Notes: a model not told the origin generated them from the sequence alone. A stretch of DNA of 64,000 nucleotides from Spartinivicinus marinus (GCF_026309355.1 NZ_JAPJZK010000001.1:2314501-2378500), one strand, 5' to 3'. Positions 27,445 through 38,777 are shown, counted from the first letter of the stretch. Made by a program: numbers and translations.

Positions 27445-28281
27445 ATGTCGCAAGCGCTGATAGCACAAGCACTCAAATCACCTATTGGTGACAAGGCAGT
27501 GCTTCAGGCATACCAGGAGAGCCCCTACCTGGAGGTGTTGAACAAGCTATTACAAGAAATTGTACAACAGATTAACCAAGAACTGCCTAAAATAGCGGAT
27601 ATTACAACTAACTTATTTGGCGATATTATTAACCATCTAGACCCACTCAATTTTAATCGCAAAGTAATCGCTCAAATTTCTGGTCCTATTTGCATTCCAC
27701 AGCAGTGCACTCATATTTTAGGGGTAACCGTTAAAGTTCCCTCTGTACCAATATGTACCGTAGGCACATTAAGCACTGGCTTTCATGAGCTAAAAGGATT
27801 ATCAACATTACGCATAAATGACTTGCATATATACGACGTAAACACACCCACTGATGAAGATATTCAAGCCAATGGCTGCCTGGATTTTTACTTAGATAGC
27901 CTGATTGCAATGGGCTATGCCAAAACAACTGGAGGACCTAAACAACTCACCCAACCCACCTCAGCCTCAACTGTTGCTGTTATAAGTGGGCTAGCACCTA
28001 AAGCTAATGTAGACATTACCATGAGCACTAAACAAATGCGCCTAACAGAGGTGGTAGTCAACGAGTTTCGAATGCCCTACCAACAGCTAACGATTAACCT
28101 AAACGGGATAGGGCCATTTAATCAACTAGCACCTACTGTAAAAGAAGAGTTACAAGCTGCCATCGCCCCCCTTTTTACACAACATGGCATCATAGCTAAA
28201 GCTGTCGTACATGCCGTACAGTCAAAAATTGATAAGCTCATGGAAAAACAGAATACAACGGCAAATTATGAAGAGAACTAG
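27445..28281 (+). CDS. unrecognised 278-aa protein, possible lipid-binding-like fold
   Basis: There is no signal peptide or membrane segment. The N-terminal third is amphipathic helix (LNKLLQEIVQQINQELPKIADITTNLFGDII). The middle is rich in beta strands with a repeated Cys-Pro pattern (GPICIPQQCTHILGVTVKVPSVPICTVG). The C-terminal part again alternates strand and helix (QLTINLNGIGPFNQLAPTVKEELQAAIAPLFTQHG). Long hydrophobic-patterned strands enclosed by helices recall tubular lipid-binding proteins, but this is only an impression. The ribosome-binding site is weak (GACGGACC). It is separated from its neighbours by a MITE and a 480-bp gap, so context gives no clue. Confidence 0.6.
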   Translation: MSQALIAQALKSPIGDKAVLQAYQESPYLEVLNKLLQEIVQQINQELPKIADITTNLFGDIINHLDPLNFNRKVIAQISGPICIPQQCTHILGVTVKVPSVPICTVGTLSTGFHELKGLSTLRINDLHIYDVNTPTDEDIQANGCLDFYLDSLIAMGYAKTTGGPKQLTQPTSASTVAVISGLAPKANVDITMSTKQMRLTEVVVNEFRMPYQQLTINLNGIGPFNQLAPTVKEELQAAIAPLFTQHGIIAKAVVHAVQSKIDKLMEKQNTTANYEEN

Positions 28282-28663
28282 TTTCATTGAATTTTAATCA
28301 ACTCTGAAAGTCTATATACTGGGCTAATGCGATCAAGTATGGTTTCAGAAATATCTTTTTTAAAGTCAGAAGTACTATCCAGTTTATCTAGTCTTAATAA
28401 GTGCAAGCAATTTTTTTGATCTTTAATTATCTTAAATCACGATTAATTAACACCAATAAAAAAATACCCCCTTTTTATTAAGCAGTCTATTTCAAATTTC
28501 ATGCTTTTATTCTAATGGAAAGATCCTATCCAACTGCTACAACAGTATTTTTTTCAGGTTAAGATATTTTAATAAAAAAAGATATCGTGGGAGTTTGTTA
28601 TCGCATGTAGCTGTAAAAAATCCATTTAACCGAAGGTCAACCAGGCCCGCATAAACTCGTTTG
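28282..28663. other. intergenic stretch without a recognised gene
   Basis: AT-rich, with stop codons in all frames. No ORF of note and no tRNA-like structure was seen; it ends in two hairpins described separately. Confidence 0.5.
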
Positions 28664-28699
28664 ATTCCAGCCGAGTAAATCGAGCTGAAGGAATTTTTT
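28664..28699 (+). terminator. imperfect hairpin with T-tail
   Basis: ATTCC/GGAAT, AGC/GCT and CGA/TCG stems stack with small bulges around a GTAAA loop and are followed by a run of Ts on the plus strand. It may end a long 3' extension of the 278-aa gene's transcript, 380 bp past its stop. The bulges weaken the call. Confidence 0.3.
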
Positions 28700-28715
28700 A
28701 AAATCATAGACTTAC

Positions 28716-28740
28716 AAAAAAAGCCCGCATACTGCGGGCT
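28716..28740 (-). terminator. rho-independent terminator of the giant RTX gene
   Basis: An 8-bp AGCCCGCA/TGCGGGCT stem (28722-28740) has a 3-nt loop; the A-run on its left gives a T-tail on the minus strand. It is 26 bp past the stop codon. Confidence 0.9.
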
Positions 28741-28765
28741 ATAAATAGCTTTAATGAAAAATCAT

Positions 28766-31700
28766 TTAAGACTTAGGTTGCCATGCCTGTGCTAAAGTAG
28801 CTTTCAAAGGCTCTGATAATAGTGAGTGATCAGCCGTTGCAGCCCCACCAGACTCTTCAAAAGCCGCCATAGCCTGAACAAGTGTAGCTACATCATCATT
28901 GCCTAAAACTCCATCGGTAGTTTCTATTTCAGCAAGTTGCTGGTTTTCATTCGCAAACCAATTATCGATTGTAACCTTATCATCAGAGTCAATTACATCC
29001 ACTATTAAATTGTCATCTTCACGATGGAACCACAAATGGTTTTTATCAATACCTGCTAACTGTAGTACATCATGCTCATCATCTGAGGTTTTAAGATTAT
29101 TAATGCGATCCTGACCATCACCCGTTGCAAATAGGTAAGTATCACTACCTCGACCTCCAAGTAGTAAGTCATTTCCTTGATTACCACGTATTACATCATT
29201 ACCTGCACCTGCATCAATGAAATCACCATCAGATGAGCCGATTATACTTTCAGCAGCTTTATTACCGTTATAAATATTGGCATACGCGAGTTCACTAGGC
29301 AGTCCTACATAACGTGGCGAGCCTGTTGGGTCTGGATTAGTTTTACCAAATACCTCAAATAATTGCTCACTTGTGATTTGCCCTCCATTAGCAAACTCAA
29401 CCTGGTCAATTACATAGTCTCCACCCTGAAAATAGTTTTTCACAGTGATGCCATCCTGACTACCTGACACATTTAGTATCAGATCGTCACCTTGAATAAC
29501 GAACTTTGATGCGACTTGGTTAAAGCTGACTCCTTCAAATCTTATTGTGTCAAACCCACCACCACGATTATCAATGATATCTTTGCCATCACCAGCTCTG
29601 AAAATATAACGATCATCTCCACGACCACCTATTAAGGTATCATTACCTTGACCACCTGTAATTGTATCGTTTCCACCATCACCTTTAATAATTTCAGCTA
29701 ACTCAGATCCAGTTAAACTATTATCAGTGTTATCTCCATTAATTGTTTTCATTGTTTCAACAGAATCTATTGGTAACGACAAACCAAACACTTCAAATAA
29801 CTTCTCTGCTGTAATTTCACCACCACTAGTAAAACTAATAGTTGCTATATTTGCTGTAGTGAAGAAATCTTTGATAACAACTTTATCTTGAGTACCAGAT
29901 ACGCTCAGTTGCAGATCGTCTCCAGATTTGAATAGGTTAGATGACACTTGGTTAAAACTGATCCCCTCAAAAACAAGGAGATTTTTACCGACAGTATCGA
30001 TAATAGTGTCTTGGCCTGCTGCCACCTTAACAATATATTTATCATTACCATCCCCACCAAGTAAAACATCATTACCAGCATTACCATCTAATGTGTCATT
30101 ACCTACCCCACCAATAAGCACTTCATCTCTTTCAGTACCTATTAATAAATCTTCACCTCCAATTTGTGGTGGATTCGTTGTTTCACCGCTGTTTTCGCCA
30201 GAGGTTTCTCCTTCACCACCTTCATTGTTTTCTCCGCCGTTATTGGTTTCACCTCCTTCTCCACCATTGCCGTTCCCACCATTATTACCGCCATTACCAT
30301 TTCCTGTTTCAGAGCCAGTATTACCATTAGACTCTTCAGGCATTGGGGTTAAACGCTGGGAAATATTATTGGTAGAAATAGCATAACCACCATCACCCGG
30401 CTGGATATAACTGATCGCAGATTCACCACCAACAAAATGATTTTTAACGCGAACTTGTTGGTTAATATCTTGATCTACCAACATCACTAAATCATCACCA
30501 TCTCGATGATAACTGATTCTGTCTCGACTAATTTCAATAAAAAAGACCCAATCTCGTCCACCACCTGTATTATCAATTACATCTTGACCACCATTGGCAT
30601 GGTAGTAATAATGGTCATTGCCCTTACCACCTAGCAGTACGTCGTTACCACCACCACCAGATAGAACATCATCTCCTGCTTGACCTTCCAAACGATCATC
30701 TCCATCAGCTACGCCAGTACGACCATTGCCTCCCTGAATAAAATCGTTTCCATCACCACCTTCCAGCACATCATTGCCTAACATGCCAAATAGCGTGTCA
30801 TTACCAGCCTGACCACGAATTAAATCTTTTCCTTCAGTACCAGATAACTCCTCAGATTTCTCAGTTCCATTGACTACTGCATCATAATCACCTTCAACTT
30901 CAACTTCACTGGCAGCTGATCGATGATTGATTTCAGCAGTAGTGATATAATTTCCACCATCTGGCTGTACATAACCAATAGCATATTCACCGCCTTGAAA
31001 ATGATTAAGTACTCTAACTGCCGGCTGTTCAGCTTCATCTACATGAATGAGTAGATCATCACCATCACGAACAAAACTTAAACGTTCTTTGGTAATTCCA
31101 TCATTAAAGAATATTCCATCATGGCCACCACCGGTGTTATCAATAATGTCCAAGCCACCTTGATAAACATATTTATCGTCACCTTGACCACCTGCGAGAT
31201 GGTTACTACCTGAACCACCACTAAGCTGATCATCACCATCACCACCAACTAAGGTGTCGTCACCTTCACCTGCATTCAAATGGTCATTACCCTGGCCACC
31301 ATCTAACTTATCATTACCTGTTTTACCCCAGATATTATCGTTACCTATACCACCATAAAGCTGGTCATTACCTTCTTCACCATCTAAATAGTCATCACCT
31401 GCTTCACCATAAGCAATATCATCACCTTTACGGGTAAATACCTTATCGTTACCAGCTCCTGCTTTGAAGGTTTCACCATACTCACGATAACCAATAAATG
31501 ACTCTGCATTATCAGAACCTTCCCAAATAATGCGAGACTCAACATCGGTTGTTGTTAGTTTCGTACCATCAGCAAAAATAAATGTTTCGACTTTAAAATA
31601 ATTGTGCGGTGAATTATTAAAATCAAGAAACCAGTTTTGGATGGTAACTTGATCATTACCATTTACATGGCGCGCCTGTAAATCATTATTCACACGAACA

Positions 31701-34700
31701 AAAGTTAAGTCTTCTGGTGTAATACCTTCGCCAAAAACTAATTTATCATTTGATGGACTTAAATTAGTTAATGCCTCATCACGACGAGTTTCTACTATTA
31801 AATCCTGCCCATCATCTAAATTAAATTGATAGGTTTCATCACCATAAGAACCGTATAAGGTATCGTTACCTTTACCACCCGCTAAGGTATTAGCAGCCGT
31901 ATCCCACACACTATCGGCAGCATTGAGAGTATCATTACCATCACCACCCAATAAGGTATCTTCACCTTCACCACCTTCTAGTTGGTCGTCTCCAGCGCCA
32001 CCTTGTAGATGGTCGTTGCCTGATTCCCCTTCAAGCACATCATTACCAGAGCCTCCTAACAGTTGGTCGTTGCCATTACCTCCAACCAGAGAGTCTTGCC
32101 CTTCATTACCAAGTAGCTGATCATCTCCCCAGCCACCCAGTAAAGTGTCATTACCTGTACCGCCATGGAGCGTATCAGCACCATACTGGCCTTGTAAGTG
32201 ATCATCTCCTTGGCCACCATCTAAGACATCATCTCCGTCATTCCCTTCAATCGTATCGTCGCCAGAGTCTCCATATAATGTATCACTACCCATACCACCT
32301 TTAATTTGGTCTTTGCCAGCACCACCATGAACTATGTCCTTACCATCTTTGCTTTGAATCAAATCATCACCGATACCGGCATTGATAGTATCATCCTCTG
32401 CATGACCTTCAATATGGTCATCCTGGTCAGTTCCCAGTAATGCTTGGGCAAGCACTTCAGTTAAACGCCATTGGCTGCCATCATCAAATGTAATGATTTC
32501 TATAGCACCACTACCAGACTGTCCAACTTGATGACTAAAATAGTTAGCAATGTGTAAGCTTTCATTTGAAGCTTGATCAAAAATAACCAGATCATTGTTG
32601 TTACGACGAGTTAATAAATTAGTTGGTGTTACTCCACTCCAACGCAGATGATCTTGCCCATCTGAATCAACAATACGATTACTGCCGTCACCTTGATGAA
32701 TAATATAGAGATCATCTCCATGACCACCCATTAGCGAGTCGTCACCTTTACCGCCTGTAAGAGTATCATCACCAGAGCCAGCCGATAGTTCATCACTGCC
32801 TTGGCCACCATCCAGAGTGTCATTGCCTGCACCAGCGATTAGTGTATCTTTTCCAACACCGCCAACAAGTTGGTCATCACCAGAACCACTATTCAACTCA
32901 TCGTTTCCATCCCCACCAAGCAATTTATCTTTCCCTTCACCGGAATTAAGAGTGTCATCACCAGCGCCGCCATCTAAGTAATTGTCTCCCTCTCCTCCAG
33001 TTAATTGATCTGATCCATCTCCTCCTAATAATGAATCATTTCCATCATTACCAAAAAGAATGTCATCTTCGGCTCCGCCCTCTAAATGGTCATTTCCTTC
33101 GCCACCATAGAGACTATCTTTACCAGCCTCTCCTTTTAAAATGTCGTTGCCAAGACCACCATAAATGGTGTCACTACCATTTCCACCGTTGATTTCATCA
33201 TCTCCAGCCACTGCTTGAATTTGATCATCACCATCAAGGCCATTAATAATATCGTTGTCCTTATGCCCACGAATAATATCCGCGTTAATTGTTCCTTTTA
33301 AAACTTGATCTTTTATTGCTTGGTAATTCCATTCAGTATCTGAAAGCTTAATTGCTTCAATAATGGTTTTAGGAATATCACCTTCTTTGTCATTAAATTG
33401 ATCTTTGATACAAATAGAATTGTTATTTTCTACATTGCCATCACTATCGATAAAATAAATGAGTAAATCATTGTCGTGTCGTCTTAGCATTAACTGTCTT
33501 GCTTCGATATCAACAAGCCGCAATTGATCAGTGCCTTCGCTGTCAATGATTTCTTCGTTACCATCACCAGCATGGTAAATATAGGTATCATCACCATCAC
33601 CACCAACTAATTGGTCATTACCAGTACCACCAGATAATTGATCATTCCCTTCACCACCATCCAGGTTGTCGTTACCTATTCCACCTTGTAACTGATCGTC
33701 TCCATGCCCCCCAAATAAACGGTCATCACCAGCATCTCCATTTAATTGATCATTACCACCATAACCGCCAAGATAATCATCTCCATCTTTACCACTAATG
33801 ACATTATCAAGAAAATTTCCATGTAGTAGATCAACGAAAGGAGTTCCTTTAACCGACAACTCGGCAATAAGATCAGGGGAAAGCATCATTAAACTTTCAG
33901 GACCAGCGCCTAAACTAAACTGCCAACCACCAATAAACTCTTGAGGAGTAAAATAGTTTTTTATACGGATACTATCATCACTTGAATTATCTTCAAAAGT
34001 GATAATTAAGTCTCTATGCTTCCTACGGAAAATAGCTTTTTCTGGATCAAGTTTATCAACATAAATGGTAATTTCACCTTGATTATCCACAATTACATCA
34101 TGACCATCACCTTGTGAAACAAAATAATCATCATTTCCATCGCCGCCATACAGCGTATCATTCCCTTTACCACCTTGTAGTGTGTCATCTCCTTCTCCAC
34201 CCGTCAGTATATCTTCTCCATTACCAGCTAATAGGGTGTCATTTCCGCTATTGCCAACAAGGGAATTATTACCTTCGTTATCAATTAAAATATCGTCGCC
34301 AACACCACCATATAAGGTGTCATTACCTGCTCCGCCATCTAAAGTATCATTTCCTTTTTCACCATATAATCTATCATTTCCAGTCCCTCCATTTACGACA
34401 TCATTCCCACCTAATCCGTAAAGCTTATCGTTTCCTCCCAGTCCTGTTATTTCATTATCTTCATCTGTGGCTTTAATGAAATCATCTAATTCGGAGCCTC
34501 TTAATACAGCTGCATCAATATAGCTTTGATCAATTAACGATCCGTCAGAGAAAATGATTTTATCAATTTCACTTCCACTGAAGTGGCTTCTTATTCTTAT
34601 TTGATCTTCTGATCCATTGACATGGATAATTAAATCATCTGATTGCCTTTGTAAAATAATTGAGCTTTTAGAAATTCCTTGACCAAATTTAATTATATTT

Positions 34701-37700
34701 TCACTTTTTTCATCCCTCCCATTTTCTATGACATCCAGCCCATCGCCTATATTAAGTTGATAAATATTATTGCCTTTCCCTCCACTTAAATGGTCATCCC
34801 CTAGACCACCTTGCAAAATATCATTGCCATCTCCACCCTGAAGCTCATCATGCCCCTCACCACCTATTAATGTATCATCTCCAGCATCCCCAATCAGCGT
34901 ATCATCTCCTAAAGCCCCCTTGAGTTCATCATTTCCATCTTTTCCATAAATAACGTCATTTCCACCAAGACCATTGAGATTATCGTTTTGAGAAGTGCCA
35001 TGTAACTCATCAGCATCTGCAGTAATTTTTTGTAAAGCAACATTTATATTTTCAATATGCGAAGGACCTACCTCCATCTCGGAACCATCAGCAAATGATA
35101 ATTTATCTATGCTATACCCACTGCTTCCTTCTCCTGCAAAGTGAGACTCTACCCTTATTTGGTCATCAGTATTTTTAATGGTGATAATTAAATCATCACC
35201 CATCCTCGACAATTCAATATCACTTTTATTAATTCCTTCATCAAAGGATATAATATCCAGCCTTCCAGCAGACTTATCGTAATTATTTATTCTATCTTTT
35301 CCAAACCCGCTAGCAAAACGATATGTATCACTTCCCTCATTACCTTCTAAATAGTCATTTCCACGACCACCATTTAACTGGTCATTACCAGCTGCTCCAT
35401 AAAGATAATCATCTCCATCAAGACCAAATAGCACATCATTTTCATTATTTCCATATTGTCTATCATTTCCGTCAGATGCGCCGGTTGCTAATCCAAGCAA
35501 TATATTAACTATTTTCGTACTGAAGTTATCACGAATACTAGGCTCATCCGTCACCCTAACAATTGATGCCCTGAGAAGCATTACATTTATTTGATTATAG
35601 GGGTTTACACCTCTAACCGACTGTAAAAAATCTTGAGCTAAGTCATAGGCTTTCGACACATCCGAAGCCATATCAGATAGAATTAATTCTACCGCTTTAT
35701 CATAATTCCCTTTATATAAACCGTCACTTTCATCGAGATTGAAATCTATAGCCTTAAAGTATCGTGCTAAATTAGTTTTCGCTGAAAGCTGATAAAACAC
35801 CGTATCTCGCAAGTTATCAAAATATCCCCTATACATTGCTGCATATTGCTGCCCTGATCCTCGTGGACGATCAACTTTATAACCGTAAAAAGCTTCTAAA
35901 GCACCTATTTTTCTTGCATCAACAGGCGACTGGTAATGCTTACGGTATTCACCTTCTTGATTAGTCCATTTAAAAATAATATCTGTGGTGAGCTTTAATC
36001 TCTGTTCTCTTGTATCAGCATTAACAAACTGTTCAACAAGTGATTTAAGATTGCCGGAAGTATCTCTTTGCATCGCTTGGCGTAAAGAACGTGCTATTCC
36101 ATACCCAATAGCATCGGGTAGATTTTGAACTTCTCTAGATAAGCTTATACTCGAACTTGATTCATCTGTAAGAGTTCTATTAGATTTAAACCATATATCT
36201 GAAGCAGTATACTCATTACCATCACTTGTTTTATACTTTCCAATCTGCTTATGTTCATTTCCAAACTTATCTTTAAATGATGAGCTAGTATATTCAAGCT
36301 CTATTTCTGATATATTTTTTTCTTTTAATGAAAATAGCTCACCTTTATCAACTGAACCATTTTGGTTCAGGTCTTGAAATATTCTTAGATTTTCATATAT
36401 TGAGTCTTCACTGTTTATAAGTTTATCGCCATTGTCATCGAATTGCTTTAACGCCTCAAAACCATTTTTAGCTTTCTCACCATTACTTAACAGGGTATTG
36501 CTACCAAATAACTCAGCACCACTTGAGATTTGCCCATCATTATTAATATCTCTAACAAGCAAACCATCATCTTTATCTATAAAGCCTGATAGTTCTTTAA
36601 AACCATCTCCATCGTGGTCAAAGAAAATATTTTTATCCAAGCCTACTGTTTCTATCCCGTCACCATCAAGATCTAAAGCAATTGGACTAGCTGGCGTAGG
36701 ATCAGGCTTTGGAGGTGGTGGCGGCGGAGGGGTATCATCCTCTTCTAATAAAATTCCTAAATCCCCGTTGCTAAAGTTTTTAATAATCAAACCATTATTA
36801 ACTAGCAAAGTGCTACCATTTAACTTATAAATCGTTCTTCCTTTTTTGTACTCACCTGGCGGGTCATCCTTCTTACGTTTACCACCAGTTAGTATCATTC
36901 CATTTAACTCAACACTTCCATCACCGTTAGAATCAATAATGGTATCTTTACTATCGACTATATATTTGTCGTTACCACTTCCACCTTTTAACGTATCATT
37001 TCCATCACCACCATCAAGGGTGTCAGCTCCATCACCACCTTCAATATTATCATTTCCACCATTACCATTTATTTCATCATCACCAGCAGCACCTTTGATG
37101 ATATTATTGTCTTCATTACCTTCTATTTTATTATCGTATTTATTAGCTTCAACATTAGAAGCACCTTCTTCCATGATTATGGTTTCAATTTCAGCTTCAT
37201 CCGAAAACTTATAATCAACAGAAACGTAGGCCTTATCGTCCCCTCTCTCTTCAGTTTCTATGATTTCATCGCCAGAGTTATCGATATAATAAATATCATC
37301 ACCCAAGCCGCCAACTAGTGTATCATTATCTTCACCACCATCCAGCTCATCGTTACCTTCACCACCTTCAAGATAATCACTCCCTTCACCACCTTGAAAG
37401 TTATCATCTCCCTTCATACCAAATAAATAATCATCTCCATCACCACCCCGAAGATTGTCACCGCTTTCTCCACCAAAGACTATACGCTTAGTTTCAGCTA
37501 TTCCACCATCTACGCCATTAACTTTTAATTCATATTTTTCGCCACTAGAATAGTCAGTAAATATTATATCTCCAACTATAGGTACAGGAAGCCCTAAAGG
37601 CATTTCAAATACGCCATCATCAGTTTGCCTACTTTGTCGGTACAGCTTTTCAAAAACCAAAAAAGCAGCTCGCTTATCTAGCCACTCTTCTGAAATAGCT

Positions 37701-38770
37701 CCATCTCCAGAATTTGGATTTTGCAAGCTTAAGTCGTAAGAATAATTATCTAAACTTACTGCAATTGGATTTAAGGTATATAGTGAATTTCTTACAGAAA
37801 TATCTTGCTTGGCTAGCTCTATTATTTGTTGCTTGCTATCAGGTAGTAGTATAACAGATAGGCTTTGTTGAATTTTGGGAGATAGACTTCCAAAAAAGCT
37901 ATTTGCTTGCTCAGAAAAATTATCAACATTTGTCTTAAATGCTGCTTTTTTTCCACTATAACCAGCTATTATCCAATCTAGCACAGTTTCTGTACCAGCT
38001 TTGCTTATTAATTCTCCAAACCGCTTCGCATCACCTGTTAACAAAGAGCTAATGTTATTGAATGCCATTGCTTTCAAGTCATCCCAGCTAGCCTCCTGAA
38101 ATGTATCCCAACCTATCCCTAAGTCAGTAAGAAGCTGCTTATCAAGTGTAAAAAGCTGAACTCCTGCCTGTTTTGCTGACTCCCAAAGAGCTTTACTATA
38201 TGCTTCATACGCAAATAGAATATTTTTTAAGTCATCAAATTTATCTAGATGCCCACCACCTGCGGTTAATAATCTATATGTCTGATTATCGCCAAAAGCT
38301 GAAAATAATATTGACCCTGCCCAACCAGCATTAATATCACCCCCAGCAGTGTCTTTATCATCTAAGCTTGCAAATAACGTTTGGCCAACACCTGTTGCAT
38401 CCTTATCTGCAATATTTCTTATAGTTGGGAATAGCCAACGACCATCAGGTTGTTTACGCCTAGAATCTAGAACATCTTCCAATGCTTTTTCTGCTACTGC
38501 ATTTGATGCTGCTTGCATTATCTCATCAGTATATGTAATCCCCCTCAATTCCATCTGTCGCTTGCTATATACACGAATTATTTCTGAGAACACACCTCTA
38601 CCTGCATTTGCTTGCTCAGCTCCCTTAAACCACAACTTAACATCACTATCAGGTAACATTTCTGAAATGGCACGATATACATCATCGTACCTATTATTTT
38701 CATTGGGTCCTCTCCTTTGAAAATTTTTAATTATTTCAATTTGCTCTTGGCTAAGATAAATGTTTGTCAT
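28766..38770 (-). CDS. giant calcium-binding RTX protein
   Basis: 3334 aa. Residues 1 to about 400 are a non-repeat, mostly helical domain with no recognised motif. RTX nonapeptides (GGxGxDxLx) occupy about 433-605. A proline linker leads to a FrpC-like EF-hand region at about 690-760 (ALDLDGDGIETVGL, DHDGDGFKEL, DINNDGQISSGAELFG). A helical stretch at about 885-1075 (IGYGIARSLRQAM) follows. The rest alternates RTX blocks with eleven haemolysin-related modules (DDLIIxxxxxxDQIRIxxHF). A Gly/Asn-rich linker lies at about 2810-2870. The C-terminus (LATLVQAMAAFEES-like) is typical of type I secreted RTX proteins. It is a surface or released protein, maybe a toxin or S-layer-like scaffold; no catalytic site is visible. 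It lies 7 bp after the lipoprotein gene. Confidence 0.88.
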   Translation of the reverse strand: MTNIYLSQEQIEIIKNFQRRGPNENNRYDDVYRAISEMLPDSDVKLWFKGAEQANAGRGVFSEIIRVYSKRQMELRGITYTDEIMQAASNAVAEKALEDVLDSRRKQPDGRWLFPTIRNIADKDATGVGQTLFASLDDKDTAGGDINAGWAGSILFSAFGDNQTYRLLTAGGGHLDKFDDLKNILFAYEAYSKALWESAKQAGVQLFTLDKQLLTDLGIGWDTFQEASWDDLKAMAFNNISSLLTGDAKRFGELISKAGTETVLDWIIAGYSGKKAAFKTNVDNFSEQANSFFGSLSPKIQQSLSVILLPDSKQQIIELAKQDISVRNSLYTLNPIAVSLDNYSYDLSLQNPNSGDGAISEEWLDKRAAFLVFEKLYRQSRQTDDGVFEMPLGLPVPIVGDIIFTDYSSGEKYELKVNGVDGGIAETKRIVFGGESGDNLRGGDGDDYLFGMKGDDNFQGGEGSDYLEGGEGNDELDGGEDNDTLVGGLGDDIYYIDNSGDEIIETEERGDDKAYVSVDYKFSDEAEIETIIMEEGASNVEANKYDNKIEGNEDNNIIKGAAGDDEINGNGGNDNIEGGDGADTLDGGDGNDTLKGGSGNDKYIVDSKDTIIDSNGDGSVELNGMILTGGKRKKDDPPGEYKKGRTIYKLNGSTLLVNNGLIIKNFSNGDLGILLEEDDTPPPPPPPKPDPTPASPIALDLDGDGIETVGLDKNIFFDHDGDGFKELSGFIDKDDGLLVRDINNDGQISSGAELFGSNTLLSNGEKAKNGFEALKQFDDNGDKLINSEDSIYENLRIFQDLNQNGSVDKGELFSLKEKNISEIELEYTSSSFKDKFGNEHKQIGKYKTSDGNEYTASDIWFKSNRTLTDESSSSISLSREVQNLPDAIGYGIARSLRQAMQRDTSGNLKSLVEQFVNADTREQRLKLTTDIIFKWTNQEGEYRKHYQSPVDARKIGALEAFYGYKVDRPRGSGQQYAAMYRGYFDNLRDTVFYQLSAKTNLARYFKAIDFNLDESDGLYKGNYDKAVELILSDMASDVSKAYDLAQDFLQSVRGVNPYNQINVMLLRASIVRVTDEPSIRDNFSTKIVNILLGLATGASDGNDRQYGNNENDVLFGLDGDDYLYGAAGNDQLNGGRGNDYLEGNEGSDTYRFASGFGKDRINNYDKSAGRLDIISFDEGINKSDIELSRMGDDLIITIKNTDDQIRVESHFAGEGSSGYSIDKLSFADGSEMEVGPSHIENINVALQKITADADELHGTSQNDNLNGLGGNDVIYGKDGNDELKGALGDDTLIGDAGDDTLIGGEGHDELQGGDGNDILQGGLGDDHLSGGKGNNIYQLNIGDGLDVIENGRDEKSENIIKFGQGISKSSIILQRQSDDLIIHVNGSEDQIRIRSHFSGSEIDKIIFSDGSLIDQSYIDAAVLRGSELDDFIKATDEDNEITGLGGNDKLYGLGGNDVVNGGTGNDRLYGEKGNDTLDGGAGNDTLYGGVGDDILIDNEGNNSLVGNSGNDTLLAGNGEDILTGGEGDDTLQGGKGNDTLYGGDGNDDYFVSQGDGHDVIVDNQGEITIYVDKLDPEKAIFRRKHRDLIITFEDNSSDDSIRIKNYFTPQEFIGGWQFSLGAGPESLMMLSPDLIAELSVKGTPFVDLLHGNFLDNVISGKDGDDYLGGYGGNDQLNGDAGDDRLFGGHGDDQLQGGIGNDNLDGGEGNDQLSGGTGNDQLVGGDGDDTYIYHAGDGNEEIIDSEGTDQLRLVDIEARQLMLRRHDNDLLIYFIDSDGNVENNNSICIKDQFNDKEGDIPKTIIEAIKLSDTEWNYQAIKDQVLKGTINADIIRGHKDNDIINGLDGDDQIQAVAGDDEINGGNGSDTIYGGLGNDILKGEAGKDSLYGGEGNDHLEGGAEDDILFGNDGNDSLLGGDGSDQLTGGEGDNYLDGGAGDDTLNSGEGKDKLLGGDGNDELNSGSGDDQLVGGVGKDTLIAGAGNDTLDGGQGSDELSAGSGDDTLTGGKGDDSLMGGHGDDLYIIHQGDGSNRIVDSDGQDHLRWSGVTPTNLLTRRNNNDLVIFDQASNESLHIANYFSHQVGQSGSGAIEIITFDDGSQWRLTEVLAQALLGTDQDDHIEGHAEDDTINAGIGDDLIQSKDGKDIVHGGAGKDQIKGGMGSDTLYGDSGDDTIEGNDGDDVLDGGQGDDHLQGQYGADTLHGGTGNDTLLGGWGDDQLLGNEGQDSLVGGNGNDQLLGGSGNDVLEGESGNDHLQGGAGDDQLEGGEGEDTLLGGDGNDTLNAADSVWDTAANTLAGGKGNDTLYGSYGDETYQFNLDDGQDLIVETRRDEALTNLSPSNDKLVFGEGITPEDLTFVRVNNDLQARHVNGNDQVTIQNWFLDFNNSPHNYFKVETFIFADGTKLTTTDVESRIIWEGSDNAESFIGYREYGETFKAGAGNDKVFTRKGDDIAYGEAGDDYLDGEEGNDQLYGGIGNDNIWGKTGNDKLDGGQGNDHLNAGEGDDTLVGGDGDDQLSGGSGSNHLAGGQGDDKYVYQGGLDIIDNTGGGHDGIFFNDGITKERLSFVRDGDDLLIHVDEAEQPAVRVLNHFQGGEYAIGYVQPDGGNYITTAEINHRSAASEVEVEGDYDAVVNGTEKSEELSGTEGKDLIRGQAGNDTLFGMLGNDVLEGGDGNDFIQGGNGRTGVADGDDRLEGQAGDDVLSGGGGNDVLLGGKGNDHYYYHANGGQDVIDNTGGGRDWVFFIEISRDRISYHRDGDDLVMLVDQDINQQVRVKNHFVGGESAISYIQPGDGGYAISTNNISQRLTPMPEESNGNTGSETGNGNGGNNGGNGNGGEGGETNNGGENNEGGEGETSGENSGETTNPPQIGGEDLLIGTERDEVLIGGVGNDTLDGNAGNDVLLGGDGNDKYIVKVAAGQDTIIDTVGKNLLVFEGISFNQVSSNLFKSGDDLQLSVSGTQDKVVIKDFFTTANIATISFTSGGEITAEKLFEVFGLSLPIDSVETMKTINGDNTDNSLTGSELAEIIKGDGGNDTITGGQGNDTLIGGRGDDRYIFRAGDGKDIIDNRGGGFDTIRFEGVSFNQVASKFVIQGDDLILNVSGSQDGITVKNYFQGGDYVIDQVEFANGGQITSEQLFEVFGKTNPDPTGSPRYVGLPSELAYANIYNGNKAAESIIGSSDGDFIDAGAGNDVIRGNQGNDLLLGGRGSDTYLFATGDGQDRINNLKTSDDEHDVLQLAGIDKNHLWFHREDDNLIVDVIDSDDKVTIDNWFANENQQLAEIETTDGVLGNDDVATLVQAMAAFEESGGAATADHSLLSEPLKATLAQAWQPKS
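28950..35480 (-). repeat. RTX nonapeptide blocks alternating with haemolysin-related modules
   Basis: Coding repeats in the giant RTX gene: Gly/Asp nonapeptide blocks that fold as calcium-binding beta-rolls, separated by eleven modules of the form D-D/N-L followed by an I-x-I strand, then (H/N)-(Y/W/F)-F and an FADGS-like strand. Boundaries are approximate. Confidence 0.85.
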
Positions 38771-38777
38771 TTTGAAA

